Notes: generated by a model not told the origin, from the letters alone. Positions 8,084 through 19,216 are shown, counted from the stretch's first letter. The stretch: DNA of 31,417 nucleotides from an uncultured Paracoccus sp. (GCF_946221145.1 NZ_CAMIOH010000008.1:1-31417); one strand, 5' to 3'. Program-made: numbers and translations.

Positions 8084-10510
8084 ATGCTGACCCTTTTCCG
8101 CTGGCTTCTGCGGCTGACCATCGGGCTGATCGTGCTGCTGGTCGTGGCGGCGATCCTGGCCTGGTATTTCGCGGTCAGGTCGCTGCCCGACTATAACGCG
8201 ACGCTGCACGTCCAGGGCATCTCGGCCCCGGTCGAGATCGTGCGCAGCACCGAGGACGTGCCCCATATCTTCGGCCAGACGGACGAGGACGTGTTCTTTG
8301 CCCTGGGCCTGGCCCATGCCCAGGACCGGTTGTTCCAGATGACCCTGCTGCGGCGCGCGGCCCAGGGCCGCCTGTCCGAAGTCTATGGCGCGGGGGCATT
8401 TCCAGCCGACGACCTGGCCCGGCGGCTGGAACTCTATCGCAACGCCGCCGCGTCGGTCGACTCGCAGGATCAGGCGACCCAGGCGGCGCTGCGGGCCTAT
8501 GCCGACGGTGTGAACCAGTGGATCGCGCAGGTGAACAAGGGGGCGCTTGGCCGGGGCGCGCCGGAGTTCTTTGTGCTGCCGCAGGATATCGCCTATTGGC
8601 AGCCCGCCGATTCGCTGGCGATCCTGAAACTGCTGGCCGCAGCGACCAGCAATTCCGCCGCCGAGGAAATCCTGCGCGCCCGGCTGTCGCTGACCTGGCC
8701 GGACCGGGGCACCGAATTGCTGGCGGGCGAGGGTATCGCCGCCCTGCCCCGCTATGCCGACCTGTTCCCGGGCGCGCGCCTGGCCCCGCCCGAGGCGCGG
8801 CTGGGCGATCCGCTGGACCGCGACGCCGCCGGGTTCCTGCGCCCGAACCAGGGGCTGGGCGCCAATGCCTTTGCCGCCGGGGCCGACCGGACGGCGGCGG
8901 GCGGCGCGCTGTTGGCCAATGATCCGCAAAGCCCGCTGATCGCACCGTCGCTGTATTATCTGGCGCGGCTGCAACTGACGCCGGGCGGGGTGATCGGCGC
9001 GACGATCCCGGGGCTGCCGGTGATCTTTTCGGGGCGCAATCCGCAACTGGCCTGGGGCATCGCCCCGGCGCCCGTGGATGATGCCGACATCGCGATCGAG
9101 GAAGTCCAGCCCGGCCAAGCCGACCGCTATCGCGGCGCCGAGGGCTGTACCGAATTCGCCACCCGGCGCGAGGTGATCCGCGTCCTGGACGAACCGGCCC
9201 GCGCCATCACGCTGCGCAGCAGCCGCAACGGTCCGCTGGTGCCGCTGCTGGATCCGGGGCTGGCCGATGTCACGCCGCTGGGCCATGTGGCCGCGTTGCG
9301 GTGGACCGGCCTGTCGGCCACCGACACCACGATGTCGGCGCTGATCGGGCTGATGCGTGCCACCGATGCCAACAGCGCCGCCACCGCGCTTGGCCGGGTG
9401 GTGGCGCCCGCGATGGCGGTGACGCTGGCCGATGCGGACGGCATCCGCCAGGTCACGGTGGGCGCGCGGCCGGTGCGGTCCGCCAGCCATCCAACCGGCG
9501 GCGCGATGCCGGTTCCGGGCTGGCTGCCCGAGGGGGCATGGTCGGGCCTGGTCCCCGTCACGCAGGACAGCCCGACCGAGGGCAACCTGGCCTTCGCGAC
9601 CGAGGAACGCGGCCCGCTGGCCCTGCGCCGCGCCCGGCTGTCGCATCTGCTGAACGACCGAGAGGTCCATTCCCGCGACAGCTTCATCGCCGCGCAGCTG
9701 GACATCGTCAGCCCGGCTGCCCGCGCGCTGCTGCCGCTGGTCGGCGCGGATCTGTGGTTCACGGGCGAACCCGCCGCGCCCGGCACCCCCGACCGGCAGC
9801 GTCAGGACGCGCTGAACCTGCTGGCCGAATGGGACGGCGCCATGAGCGAGCACCTGCCCGAGCCGTTGATCTATTCCGCCTGGATGGCCGCGCTGCAAGA
9901 TCGCCTGATCCGCGACGAGCTTGGCCCCGTCGCCGACGACATCCGCAGCCTGCATCCGGGTTTCATCGATTCCGTCTTTCGCAACCGGGACGGCGCGGGC
10001 GTCTGGTGCGACATCGTGCAAAGCGCCCCGGCCGAGGATTGCACCACCATCGCCCGGCAGGCGCTTGACCGCGCGATCCTGGACCTGACGCAGCGGTTCG
10101 GTCCCGATGTCACAAGCTGGCGGTGGGGCGACGCGCATCAGGCGCGCCATGTCCATCCCGGACTGGGCCGGATCCCGGCGCTTGGCTGGATCGTGAACCT
10201 GTCGCAGTCGATGTCCGGCGGCGCCTTCACCGTGTCCCATACCGGAATGCTGGGCGCCGGCGCCGATCCGTTCCAGGCGGCGACAGGTCCGGGCTATCGC
10301 GGCGTCTATGACCTGGCCGATCCGGACAGTTCGGTCTTCGTGATCTCGACCGGGCAATCGGGCCACCCGCTGTCGCGCCACTATGACGATCTGGCGGGGC
10401 TGTGGCGGCGGGGCGAATATATCGGCATGTCGCTGGATCCGGACCTGGCCCGCGCGGCGGCGACCGGGATCACCCGGCTGGAGCCCGCAGCCAGCGGATC
10501 AGTCGAATAG
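8084..10510 (+). CDS. Penicillin acylase-family protein, apparently lacking the Ntn nucleophile
   Basis: This 808-residue protein has an N-terminal signal anchor (about residues 8-30), then the penicillin acylase S45 alpha region with [15 protein letters not shown]. The beta-chain landmarks follow: [35 protein letters not shown] and WRWGDAHQ. In active members the beta chain starts at a Ser in GSNNW or GASNAW, which is freed by self-cleavage. Here that block reads LGANAF, putting Ala260 at the nucleophile. The later ANN motif, source of an oxyanion-hole Asn, reads ATE (about 505-507). I infer that it cannot self-process or hydrolyse amides by the usual mechanism. The start was chosen at the ATG before the membrane helix; an open frame continues upstream. 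It overlaps the convergent dehydrogenase gene by 12 bases. Confidence 0.85.
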   Translation: MLTLFRWLLRLTIGLIVLLVVAAILAWYFAVRSLPDYNATLHVQGISAPVEIVRSTEDVPHIFGQTDEDVFFALGLAHAQDRLFQMTLLRRAAQGRLSEVYGAGAFPADDLARRLELYRNAAASVDSQDQATQAALRAYADGVNQWIAQVNKGALGRGAPEFFVLPQDIAYWQPADSLAILKLLAAATSNSAAEEILRARLSLTWPDRGTELLAGEGIAALPRYADLFPGARLAPPEARLGDPLDRDAAGFLRPNQGLGANAFAAGADRTAAGGALLANDPQSPLIAPSLYYLARLQLTPGGVIGATIPGLPVIFSGRNPQLAWGIAPAPVDDADIAIEEVQPGQADRYRGAEGCTEFATRREVIRVLDEPARAITLRSSRNGPLVPLLDPGLADVTPLGHVAALRWTGLSATDTTMSALIGLMRATDANSAATALGRVVAPAMAVTLADADGIRQVTVGARPVRSASHPTGGAMPVPGWLPEGAWSGLVPVTQDSPTEGNLAFATEERGPLALRRARLSHLLNDREVHSRDSFIAAQLDIVSPAARALLPLVGADLWFTGEPAAPGTPDRQRQDALNLLAEWDGAMSEHLPEPLIYSAWMAALQDRLIRDELGPVADDIRSLHPGFIDSVFRNRDGAGVWCDIVQSAPAEDCTTIARQALDRAILDLTQRFGPDVTSWRWGDAHQARHVHPGLGRIPALGWIVNLSQSMSGGAFTVSHTGMLGAGADPFQAATGPGYRGVYDLADPDSSVFVISTGQSGHPLSRHYDDLAGLWRRGEYIGMSLDPDLARAAATGITRLEPAASGSVE

Positions 10511-11629
10511 CACGACCTGGCGGATCGCCTCGCCCCGGTCCAGCATATCGAAGCCTTCATTGATCTGATCCAGCGTCAGCGTGCGGGTCAGCAGCCGGTC
10601 CACCGGCAGAATGCCCGCGCGATACATGCGGATGAACCGGGGAATGTCGCGCTGCGGCACGCAGGATCCCATATAGCTGCCCCTTACCGTGCGTTCATCC
10701 GCGACGATGTTTACCGCTGGAATGCGGAATTCCGCGGTGGGCGCTGCCAGACCGGCCGTCACGGTCTGGCCGCCCCGCCGGGTGATCCCGTAAGCCAGCT
10801 GGAAAGCAGGCGCGGCGCCCGCCAGTTCGACCGCATGATCGACGCCGCCGCCGGTCTCGGCCCGGATTTGGTCGATCACACTAGGATCGGCGGCGTTATG
10901 GACACGGGTCGCGCCCAGGTCGCGGGCCAGGGCCAGCTTGTCGTCGGACAGGTCGATCGCCACGATCTCGGTCGCGCCCGCCGCGACAGCGCCCAGCAGC
11001 GCCGCCAGCCCCACGCCGCCCAGGCCGACGACGGCAACGCTCTGTCCCGGCTGGACGCGGCAGGTGTTCAGCACCGCGCCCACGCCGGTCTGCACGGCGC
11101 ATCCGAACAGCGCCAGTTGGGCAAAGGGAATGTCATCGGCATCCACGCGCACCACCGAATGCCGCGACACCACCGCATGATCGGCAAAGGCGGACACACC
11201 GCAATGATGATGCACCCCGCCGCCCCCGTCGCGCAGGCGCATGGTCCCCGACATCAACAGGCCCCTGCCATTCGCGTCGGCGCCCGGAATGCACAGGGCG
11301 GGCCGCCCTTCGGCGCAGGGCAGGCAGGCGCCGCAGGTCGGCTGGAACGTCATCACCACGCGATCGCCCGGCGCAAGGTCGCGGATCGCGGCGCCTGTCT
11401 GGACAACCGTCCCCGCCGCCTCGTGGCCCAGCACCATGGGCAGCGGCCGTGGACGATTGCCGTTGATCACCGACAGGTCGGAATGGCACAGGCCCGCGGC
11501 GCCGATCCTGACCAGCACCTCATCGGGGCCGGGGGCGTCCAGGTCCAGCTCCCGGATCCGCAACGGGCGGCTTTCGGCAAAGGGCGGAACGGCTGGCGAA
11601 GCCGTCAGCACGGCGGCGCGGATCTTCAC
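10499..11629 (-). CDS. Zinc-dependent alcohol dehydrogenase (MDR family)
   Basis: The 376-residue enzyme carries the catalytic zinc ligands Cys48 and His69 (GHEAAG), the structural zinc site Cys99, Cys102, Cys105 and Cys113, and the NAD motif VVGLGGVGLAALLG, followed by AIDLSDDKLALA with the Asp that favours NAD. It resembles class III-type and aryl or medium-chain alcohol dehydrogenases. The GTG start is set by an AAGGAGG site five bases upstream and overlaps the ribD stop codon (GTGA). It is therefore probably transcribed with ribD, although nothing links it to riboflavin synthesis. The ATG two bases before the GTG is out of frame. Confidence 0.9.
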   Translation of the reverse strand: MKIRAAVLTASPAVPPFAESRPLRIRELDLDAPGPDEVLVRIGAAGLCHSDLSVINGNRPRPLPMVLGHEAAGTVVQTGAAIRDLAPGDRVVMTFQPTCGACLPCAEGRPALCIPGADANGRGLLMSGTMRLRDGGGGVHHHCGVSAFADHAVVSRHSVVRVDADDIPFAQLALFGCAVQTGVGAVLNTCRVQPGQSVAVVGLGGVGLAALLGAVAAGATEIVAIDLSDDKLALARDLGATRVHNAADPSVIDQIRAETGGGVDHAVELAGAAPAFQLAYGITRRGGQTVTAGLAAPTAEFRIPAVNIVADERTVRGSYMGSCVPQRDIPRFIRMYRAGILPVDRLLTRTLTLDQINEGFDMLDRGEAIRQVVLFD

Positions 11630-12639
11630 TCATCCCTCCTTGCAAGCCAGCGGTGGAACAGATCGTCCCCCAGGCGCCGCGTCTCGACCAGGCGGAACCG
11701 GGGGGCATCGGCCAGCCGGTCGAGTCCCAGCGGCCCGACCGCCGCGCGCCCGTCGCCGCCCAGCACGATCCCGGCGGTATAGCCGATCACCTGATCGACC
11801 AGCCCGGCGGCCAGCAGGCTGGCGGCAAGCTGGCCGCCCCCTTCGCAGAACAGCCGGGTGACGCCTTGGGCCGCCAGGTCGCGCATGACCCCCTCTGGAG
11901 CGCCCGATACCCGCTGCACCGGACCGTGATCGGCATCTTCCGGCGGCAAATCGGGCAGCGGGCGGGACGACACGATCACCCGCAGCGGCTGGCGCGGCGT
12001 GGCGATGCCCCGGACATTCAGATGCGGGCGATCGGCGCGGGCGGTATTGCCGCCGACCATGATCGCATCATGCTGGCTGCGCAGCAGATGGACATGCAGC
12101 CGGGCCTGCGGGCCGGTGATCCACTGGCTTTCGCCGCTGGCGGCGGCGATCCGGCCGTCGAAACTGGTCGCCAGCTTCAGCGTCACGAAGGGCCGCCCGG
12201 TCAGGATCCGCGACAGGAACCCGGCCTGCACCTCCTGCGCCTGCGCCTGAAGGACGCCCTGGGTCACGGCGATCCCGGCGTCTTGCAGGATCCGGTGGCC
12301 GCGCCCCGCCACCCTGGGGTCCGGGTCGGTCATCGCCGAGACGACGCGCGTGATCCCCGCCGCGACAAGCGCCTCGGCGCAGGGGGGGGTGCGGCCATGA
12401 TGGGCACAGGGTTCCAGCGTGACATAGGCCGTCGCGCCTCGGGCCAGCGGCCCGGCCTGGTCCAGGGCCATCCGTTCGGCATGGGGCCGCCCACCGGGCT
12501 GGGTCCAGCCGCGCCCAACCACCCGTCCGTCGCGCAGGATCACGCAGCCGACGGCCGGATTTGGCCAGACATTCCCCAATCCCCGCCGCGCCAGCCGCAG
12601 CGCATGGGCCATGTGGCGCAGGTCGCCGGGCTGGCTCAC
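11626..12639 (-). CDS. ribD: Bifunctional riboflavin deaminase/reductase RibD
   Basis: RibD performs two steps of riboflavin synthesis: deamination of the pyrimidinone formed from GTP, then NADPH reduction of the ribose chain. The 337-residue protein has the N-terminal deaminase zinc site, PHAE (His53, Glu55) and PCAHHGRTPPCAEA (Cys78, Cys87). A C-terminal reductase domain follows, beginning near FVTLKLATSFDGRIAA and including CEGGGQLAASLL. The chosen GTG start lies two bases after the nrdR stop, and an AGGCGG stretch precedes it; a start at Met10 is possible. The order nrdR-ribD recurs widely in proteobacteria, usually followed by other riboflavin genes. Here an alcohol dehydrogenase follows instead. 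Confidence 0.95.
   Translation of the reverse strand: MSQPGDLRHMAHALRLARRGLGNVWPNPAVGCVILRDGRVVGRGWTQPGGRPHAERMALDQAGPLARGATAYVTLEPCAHHGRTPPCAEALVAAGITRVVSAMTDPDPRVAGRGHRILQDAGIAVTQGVLQAQAQEVQAGFLSRILTGRPFVTLKLATSFDGRIAAASGESQWITGPQARLHVHLLRSQHDAIMVGGNTARADRPHLNVRGIATPRQPLRVIVSSRPLPDLPPEDADHGPVQRVSGAPEGVMRDLAAQGVTRLFCEGGGQLAASLLAAGLVDQVIGYTAGIVLGGDGRAAVGPLGLDRLADAPRFRLVETRRLGDDLFHRWLARRDE
11634..11641 (-). promoter_or_regulatory. Shine-Dalgarno site fixing the GTG start of the alcohol dehydrogenase
   Basis: The minus strand reads AAGGAGGG here, an almost ideal anti-16S complement inside the last codons of ribD. It is five bases from the GTG at 11629. The nearby ATG (11631-11633) is closer than normal spacing allows and opens a different, short frame, so the GTG is the start. 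Confidence 0.75.
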
Positions 12640-12641
12640 GA

Positions 12642-13106
12642 TCAGTCGCCGCCTGGCATGGGCCGCAGTTCGGACACGAACTTGTCGAAATCGTCAGCAT
12701 CCTGGAAGTTCTTGTAAACGCTGGCGAAACGCACATAGGCCACATTGTCGATGCGTGACAGCGACTCCATCACGATTTCACCGATCATCTTCGACTGGAT
12801 ATCGGTCTCTCCGGTGCTTTCCAGGCGGCGGACGATGCCGCTGATCATCTGTTCGATCCGCTCGGGCTCGACCGGACGCTTCTGCATGGCGATGCGGATC
12901 GACCGGGCCATCTTGTCGCGGTCGAAATCCTCGCGCCGGCCGCTGGACTTAACCACGACCAGATCGCGCAACTGCACACGTTCGTATGTGGTGAAACGTC
13001 CACCGCAGGCAGGGCAGAACCGGCGGCGGCGGATGGCCACGTTGTCTTCGGCCGGGCGCGAGTCCTTGACCTGCGTATCGACGTTTCCGCAAAACGGGCA
13101 GCGCAT
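12642..13106 (-). CDS. nrdR: Transcriptional repressor NrdR
   Basis: NrdR senses ATP and dATP and represses ribonucleotide reductase genes. The 154-residue protein has an N-terminal zinc ribbon (Cys3, Cys6, Cys31, Cys34) and the nucleotide-binding ATP-cone from about residue 47 ([17 protein letters not shown]) to 137. Length and motifs are complete. The frame is open upstream, but MRCPFC is the invariant family start and has AAAGGA in front of it. It is followed within two bases by ribD, so the two are co-transcribed. I see no convincing NrdR box in the window. Confidence 0.96.
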   Translation of the reverse strand: MRCPFCGNVDTQVKDSRPAEDNVAIRRRRFCPACGGRFTTYERVQLRDLVVVKSSGRREDFDRDKMARSIRIAMQKRPVEPERIEQMISGIVRRLESTGETDIQSKMIGEIVMESLSRIDNVAYVRFASVYKNFQDADDFDKFVSELRPMPGGD

Positions 13107-13190
13107 CCAGTGGTTTCCTTTGCCCCGAAAATCCCCAGCACTATAGGGCATCGGCAGGATTTGGGTAGCCTTATCCATCCGGCACAAGAT

Positions 13191-13211
13191 GTTCTTCCGC
13201 ATCGGAAGGAC
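13191..13211 (-). terminator. Hairpin between yjbQ and nrdR
   Basis: GTTCTTCCG and CGGAAGGAC form a nine-pair stem (one G-T) around CAT, 12 bases past the yjbQ stop codon on the minus strand. The downstream sequence ATCTTGT is not a proper T-run. It may be a weak terminator or a stabilising 3' hairpin. Confidence 0.4.
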
Positions 13212-13222
13212 ATGCCGTCCGG

Positions 13223-13645
13223 TCAGATCTGCTGGAACAGCGCCGCGACCTGCCGGCGGTGCGGAGCGCGGCGGTGTTCGACCAGATAAATCCCCTGCCA
13301 CGTTCCCAGCATCATCCGTCCCGCCGCCACGGGGATCTGCAGGCTGACCGGCAAGACGGCGGCCTTCAGATGGGCGGGCATGTCGTCGGGGCCTTCGTCG
13401 CGATGGCGCAGCCACGCCATCGACGGATGGTCAGCCGGCGGCGCGATCCGATCAAGCCAGCCCAGCAGGTCGGTTTGCACATCCGGATCGGCGTTTTCCT
13501 GGATCAGCAGAGAGCAGGACGTATGGCGCACCATCAGCGTCAGCAACCCGTCGCACGCGCCCAGTTCCGCCAGCCACGCCGCCACATCGCGGGTAAAGTC
13601 GTGGCAGGCCGGACCGCGCGTCTGGATCGTGAAGACACGGTTCAT
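13223..13645 (-). CDS. yjbQ: YjbQ/UPF0047-family protein
   Basis: The 140-residue protein shows the UPF0047 landmarks [16 protein letters not shown] (about 41-56), [15 protein letters not shown], and [12 protein letters not shown] near the C-terminus. E. coli YjbQ has weak thiamine-phosphate synthase activity in vivo, but the physiological reaction is not established. The ATG overlaps the rmuC stop codon as ATGA, so it is translated from the rmuC transcript. A long open frame continues upstream inside rmuC, but the family start is MNRVF. Confidence 0.92.
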   Translation of the reverse strand: MNRVFTIQTRGPACHDFTRDVAAWLAELGACDGLLTLMVRHTSCSLLIQENADPDVQTDLLGWLDRIAPPADHPSMAWLRHRDEGPDDMPAHLKAAVLPVSLQIPVAAGRMMLGTWQGIYLVEHRRAPHRRQVAALFQQI

Positions 13646-15072
13646 TCGGCAGCCTCGGGTGGCTCCAGGCGAAAGCCGTCCTCGCCGTCGTGGCTGATCT
13701 CGATGCGCTTCTGGGTGCGGGCGCCCAGTTCGCGCAGAATTTCGACCTGCCGGATGACATTGCCCGATCCCCGGCACAGCCTGTCCATCGCCTGGCCGTG
13801 CGCCCGGCCCGCCTGATCCAGGGCCCGGCCCACGCCCTCCATCGAATCGACGAAGCCCGCAACCTTGTCATAGAGTTGGCCGGCGCGCTTGGCGATTTCG
13901 GTCGCATTTGCCTCGCGCCGCTCAACTGCCCAGATATGTTCGACGGTCCGCAGGGTCAGCATCAGGGTGGTCGGCGTCGTCAGCCCTACCCTGCGCTCCA
14001 TCGCAAAGCTGGCCAGGGTCGGATCGGCCCGCAAGGCGTCGGAAAATGCGCCTTCGATCGGGATGAACATCAGCACGTAATCGACCGATCCGTCATCCAT
14101 CCGGTGATAGCCCTTGTCGCCCAGCGTCACGACATGGGCGCGGACGGCGGCGACATGGCGGCGCAGCGCCGCCTGCGCCTCGACCGGGTCGTCGGCATTG
14201 ACCGAGGCTTCATAGTCGTTCAGCGACACCTTGCTGTCGATCACCATGATCTTGGCGCGCGGCATCCGGACCACCACGTCGGGACGCCACCGCTTGCCAT
14301 CGTCGTCGGTCCAACTGGATTGGGTATCGTAATGCGTGCCCGCGATCAGGCCCGATTCCTCCAGCAGCCGTTCCAGCACCATCTCGCCCCAGGCGCCCTG
14401 CCTCTGCTTGTCGCCTTTCAAGGCACGGGTCAGGTTCACCGCCTCGCGAGAGATATCCTCGGATCGCTGATGCAGAAACGCGATCTGTTCGCGAAATCTT
14501 GCACCTTCTTCGTCCAAGACCTTGTTTCTGGCCTGCAATTCAGTCTGAAAGCGATGGACCTGTTCGCGGAACGGGTTCAGCAGCGCCGACAGTTGCTCGC
14601 CCTGCGCCTTTTGCATGTCGCCCTGCTGGGCCCGCAGGGTTTCCGCGGCCAGCAGCTTGAACTGCGCCGTCATTTCGGCGCGCAATTCCCGCAGGGTCTG
14701 GATCTCTCGGGCAGAGGCTTCGGCGTCCTTTTCGGCGCGCAACCGCGCCTCGGCCAGTTCGGTGCGGGATGCCGACAGAACCTGCCGTGCCTGATGCAAG
14801 GCATCTGCCAGACCGTCACGTTCTTCGGACAGTTCCGACAGCCGCGCCGCCTGACCTTCCAGCCGCGCCTCTTGCTGGCCGGTCCGCAGGGCCACGGCAC
14901 GGGATTCTTCGCCCAGAACGGCCAGCTGCGATTCCAGGTCGGCGGCACGGGCTTCGGCCAGCCGACGGGCCTTGGCCCCGCCTATCGCCATGACCAGCAA
15001 GACCGCCAGAATTGCAGCCGCTGCCATCAGCATCAGACGGAGGGCGTCGGGATCTTCAATCAGGCTGGGCAT
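13642..15072 (-). CDS. rmuC: DNA recombination protein RmuC
   Basis: The 476-residue protein has one N-terminal membrane helix (about 13-31), a long coiled coil (about 35-205) and the RmuC domain. The domain carries QGAWGEMVLERLLEESGL, RPDVVVRMP and IDSKVSLNDYEA, which resemble a PD-(D/E)XK nuclease core (E...D...D-S-K). RmuC limits rearrangements at inverted repeats and is thought to act as a nuclease. The ATG follows GGAGA. The upstream gap has a near-match to the SOS box (15101-15115) and a hairpin. Its stop overlaps the start of yjbQ, forming a two-gene unit. Confidence 0.95.
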   Translation of the reverse strand: MPSLIEDPDALRLMLMAAAAILAVLLVMAIGGAKARRLAEARAADLESQLAVLGEESRAVALRTGQQEARLEGQAARLSELSEERDGLADALHQARQVLSASRTELAEARLRAEKDAEASAREIQTLRELRAEMTAQFKLLAAETLRAQQGDMQKAQGEQLSALLNPFREQVHRFQTELQARNKVLDEEGARFREQIAFLHQRSEDISREAVNLTRALKGDKQRQGAWGEMVLERLLEESGLIAGTHYDTQSSWTDDDGKRWRPDVVVRMPRAKIMVIDSKVSLNDYEASVNADDPVEAQAALRRHVAAVRAHVVTLGDKGYHRMDDGSVDYVLMFIPIEGAFSDALRADPTLASFAMERRVGLTTPTTLMLTLRTVEHIWAVERREANATEIAKRAGQLYDKVAGFVDSMEGVGRALDQAGRAHGQAMDRLCRGSGNVIRQVEILRELGARTQKRIEISHDGEDGFRLEPPEAAE

Positions 15073-15100
15073 TGGCTCTCCACGAACAGCTGCGGATAGT

Positions 15101-15115
15101 GTTCACGGTTTGTGC
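15101..15115. promoter_or_regulatory. Near-match to the alphaproteobacterial LexA box upstream of rmuC
   Basis: GTTC-N7-GTGC differs by one base from the direct-repeat LexA site GTTC-N7-GTTC. It lies about 29 bases upstream of the rmuC start, just after a possible -35 (TTGCAA on the minus strand). One changed core base makes binding doubtful. Confidence 0.2.
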
Positions 15116-15136
15116 CGAACTTGCAAGCCGTTCTGG

Positions 15137-15165
15137 CCACGGCCCCACCCAAGGCAGGGCCATGG
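15137..15165 (-). terminator. Strong hairpin after rpoD
   Basis: A 13-pair stem with three G-T pairs around a three-base loop (TTG on the minus strand) begins eight bases past the rpoD stop codon. Its outer arms are CCATGG and CCGTGG. There is no T-run after it on the minus strand, so it may terminate poorly or protect the mRNA end. Confidence 0.5.
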
Positions 15166-15172
15166 ATAGGGT

Positions 15173-17146
<1,974 letters not shown>

Positions 17147-17168
17147 CAACGGCTCCCTTGCTCAGGCG

Positions 17169-17193
17169 GTGATTCGCGGACAGGGCGAATCAC
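17169..17193. promoter_or_regulatory. Operator-like dyad, copy 1, in the rpoD leader
   Basis: GTGATTCGC and GCGAATCAC are perfect nine-base arms around seven bases. The same core TGATTCGC-N7-GCGAATCA recurs at 17253-17275. This copy lies between the predicted rpoD start of transcription and the rpoD ribosome binding site. Each arm contains a GANTC site for the CcrM methyltransferase. Confidence 0.6.
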
Positions 17194-17207
17194 TGTAATC
17201 TGGTCTC

Positions 17208-17235
17208 TATCTAACGCGGCGCACCCCCGAATCAA
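17208..17235 (-). promoter_or_regulatory. Predicted rpoD promoter
   Basis: On the minus strand, TTGATT (17230-17235), a 16-base spacer and TAGATA (17208-17213) form a reasonable sigma-70 promoter about 60 bases upstream of the rpoD start. A single half-site CCGAATCA (17227-17234, plus strand) overlaps the -35. The two full dyads flank the promoter. No mapping data are available to me. Confidence 0.45.
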
Positions 17236-17252
17236 AGGGCACCCGATGCATC

Positions 17253-17275
17253 TGATTCGCATCATCTGCGAATCA
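17253..17275. promoter_or_regulatory. Operator-like dyad, copy 2, upstream of the rpoD promoter
   Basis: TGATTCGC and GCGAATCA form perfect eight-base arms around seven bases, the same sequence and spacing as copy 1. Centre-to-centre distance between the copies is 83 bp, close to eight helical turns. It lies about 50-75 bases upstream of the predicted start of transcription and 11 bases after the dnaG stop codon. Confidence 0.6.
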
Positions 17276-17286
17276 CCCGCGAATGG

Positions 17287-19176
17287 TCAGCGGCGCGGCG
17301 GTTTGCGCCAGATCTGACCATCGACGAACTGCGACAGCTGGGCCGACAGGGCGTCGCGGTCCTCGTTCAAATCCGCACCCCCGTCCAGTTCCGGCCGCTC
17401 GGCCCGGTGGCGGGCGCGGGCGATCTGCTGAATGCGCCAGGTCAGGCCCTCATCCGCCTCGCCCTGGATCTCCGCCTCGGCACGGGCCAGTTCGGTGCCG
17501 ATGGCCCGCTGCGCTTCCAGCCGGTCCAGAAGATTGGTCAGGATCGCGGCAACGGTTTCGGCATCCTGCGCGTCGATGACGGCCGGGGTCAGGCCCAGAT
17601 GGGCGTCGCGCCGCAGGGTTTCAAGCCCACGCGCGCCGGCGGGGCTTTGCGTATGTGCCAACAGGTCGAACAGCAGCGCCGCACGGTCGGGATCGGGCGG
17701 GGTCAGGCGTTCCAGGCGCGTTTCGATCTGCGCGATCAGTTCGGGGCGCAGCGCGCAGATCAGCAGGCTTGCCCCTTCCAGAAGGGCAACGGCCGCCTGC
17801 GGATCGGTCGCGGTGGCTGGAATCGGCAGGGCCGGACGCGCCGACTTGGCGGCGCTGCCCCGCTTGCCGGGCTTCCAGTCTTTCGCGCGATTGCCGCCGA
17901 AAAGCTCCCATCGCTTGCGGCGCAGTTCTTCGGTGTAATGGCCGCGGGTGCGTTCGTCGGGGATCTTCGCCACCGCATCGCCCAGCCGCTTGTCCAGGGC
18001 GGCCTTGCGTTCAGGGCTGTCAAAGACCTGGCCTTCTGTTTCGCGCGCCCACAGCAGATCGACCAGCGGGCGGGCCTGATCCAGCAGCGCGCCCATCGCG
18101 CCCGGACCCGCCGCCTTGATCAGGTCGTCGGGATCCTGCCCGGCGGGCAGCAGGACAAAGCGCAACGCCTGCCCCGGCCCGGTCATCGGCAGCGCCAGGT
18201 CGATCAGCCGTTGCGCCGCCCGCTGGCCTGCCGCGTCGCCGTCAAGCGCGATCACCGGTTCGGGGCTGACGCGCCACATCAGGCGCAGCTGATCCTCGGT
18301 GATGGCGGTGCCCAGCGGGGCCACGGCGCCCTCGAACCCGGCGCGGGCCAGGGCGATCACGTCCATGTACCCTTCCGCCACGATCAGCCGCTGGCCCTTG
18401 GCGACCGCCCCGCGGGCAGGTCCGAGATTGTAGAGGTTGCGGCCCTTGTCGAACAGCGGCGTTTCCGGGCTGTTGAGGTATTTGGCCCGCGCATTCGGAT
18501 CCATCGCCCGCCCGCCAAAGCCGATGCAGCGCCCCTGCCCGTCGCGGATCGGAAAGATGATCCGGCCCCGGAACCGGTCATAGGGCGCGCCGCCCTTGTC
18601 GGGCATCGCCGACATCCCCGATTCCACGATCAGGCCGTCATCGAAGCCCTTGTCCCGCAGCGCGGCGGTCAGCGCCGTGCGGCTGTCGGGGGCGAATCCG
18701 ATCTCGAACCGCTCGAGCGCCGCCTGATCCAGCCCGCGCCGGATCAGGTAATCGCGCGCCTCGGACGCGGCGGCGGTCTGAAGTTGCAGGCGGAACCAGC
18801 GGCAGGCGGCCTCGGTCACCTCCAGCAGGCGGGTGCGGCGGTCGGTGCGTTCGCGGGCACGGGGGTCGGGTTCGGGCATGGCCAGCCCCGCCTCGGCCGC
18901 CAGCAGTTTGACGGCCTCCATGAATTCCATTCCGTCGGCCTCGCGCAGGAAGCTGATGGCGTCGCCCTTGGCATGGCAACCGAAGCAGTAATAATAACCC
19001 TTCTGGTCGTCGCAGTGAAAACTGGCGGATTTTTCCTGATGAAAGGGGCATGGCGCCCACCAATCGCCCCGCGCCTGATTCGACTTGCGCAGATCCCACA
19101 CGACCTTCTTCCCGATCACGCGGCTGATCGGGACACGATTGCGGATCTCGTCAAGGAAGCCGGGGGGCAGACTCAT
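17287..19176 (-). CDS. dnaG: DNA primase DnaG
   Basis: The 629-residue primase has the N-terminal CHC2 zinc finger (Cys43, His46, Cys64, Cys67), the RNA-polymerase-like core, and a TOPRIM centre with VAEGYMD (Glu268) and LDGDAAG (Asp312, Asp314). A C-terminal helicase-binding region follows. It makes RNA primers for lagging-strand synthesis. Length is normal for the group. It lies 140 bases upstream of rpoD on the same strand and 66 bases after the TetR gene. A possible promoter overlaps the TetR stop codon. Confidence 0.97.
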   Translation of the reverse strand: MSLPPGFLDEIRNRVPISRVIGKKVVWDLRKSNQARGDWWAPCPFHQEKSASFHCDDQKGYYYCFGCHAKGDAISFLREADGMEFMEAVKLLAAEAGLAMPEPDPRARERTDRRTRLLEVTEAACRWFRLQLQTAAASEARDYLIRRGLDQAALERFEIGFAPDSRTALTAALRDKGFDDGLIVESGMSAMPDKGGAPYDRFRGRIIFPIRDGQGRCIGFGGRAMDPNARAKYLNSPETPLFDKGRNLYNLGPARGAVAKGQRLIVAEGYMDVIALARAGFEGAVAPLGTAITEDQLRLMWRVSPEPVIALDGDAAGQRAAQRLIDLALPMTGPGQALRFVLLPAGQDPDDLIKAAGPGAMGALLDQARPLVDLLWARETEGQVFDSPERKAALDKRLGDAVAKIPDERTRGHYTEELRRKRWELFGGNRAKDWKPGKRGSAAKSARPALPIPATATDPQAAVALLEGASLLICALRPELIAQIETRLERLTPPDPDRAALLFDLLAHTQSPAGARGLETLRRDAHLGLTPAVIDAQDAETVAAILTNLLDRLEAQRAIGTELARAEAEIQGEADEGLTWRIQQIARARHRAERPELDGGADLNEDRDALSAQLSQFVDGQIWRKPPRR

Positions 19177-19216
19177 GAGGGGGATTATCGCGCTGCGGCG
19201 GGCATCAAGGAAAGGG

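Noticed and set aside
8072..10381. A 769-codon frame antisense to the penicillin acylase-family gene
   Set aside because: The product is low-complexity Arg, Gln and His-rich sequence typical of a shadow frame, with no supported start.
11520..11708. ATG at 11631-11633 as the start of the alcohol dehydrogenase
   Set aside because: It is out of frame with the enzyme and too close to the AAGGAGG site; the GTG at 11629 gives the full domain.
17147..17286. The two dyads as simple terminators of dnaG
   Set aside because: Neither is followed by a T-run on the minus strand, and the two copies are identical in arm and spacer length, which fits a protein site better.
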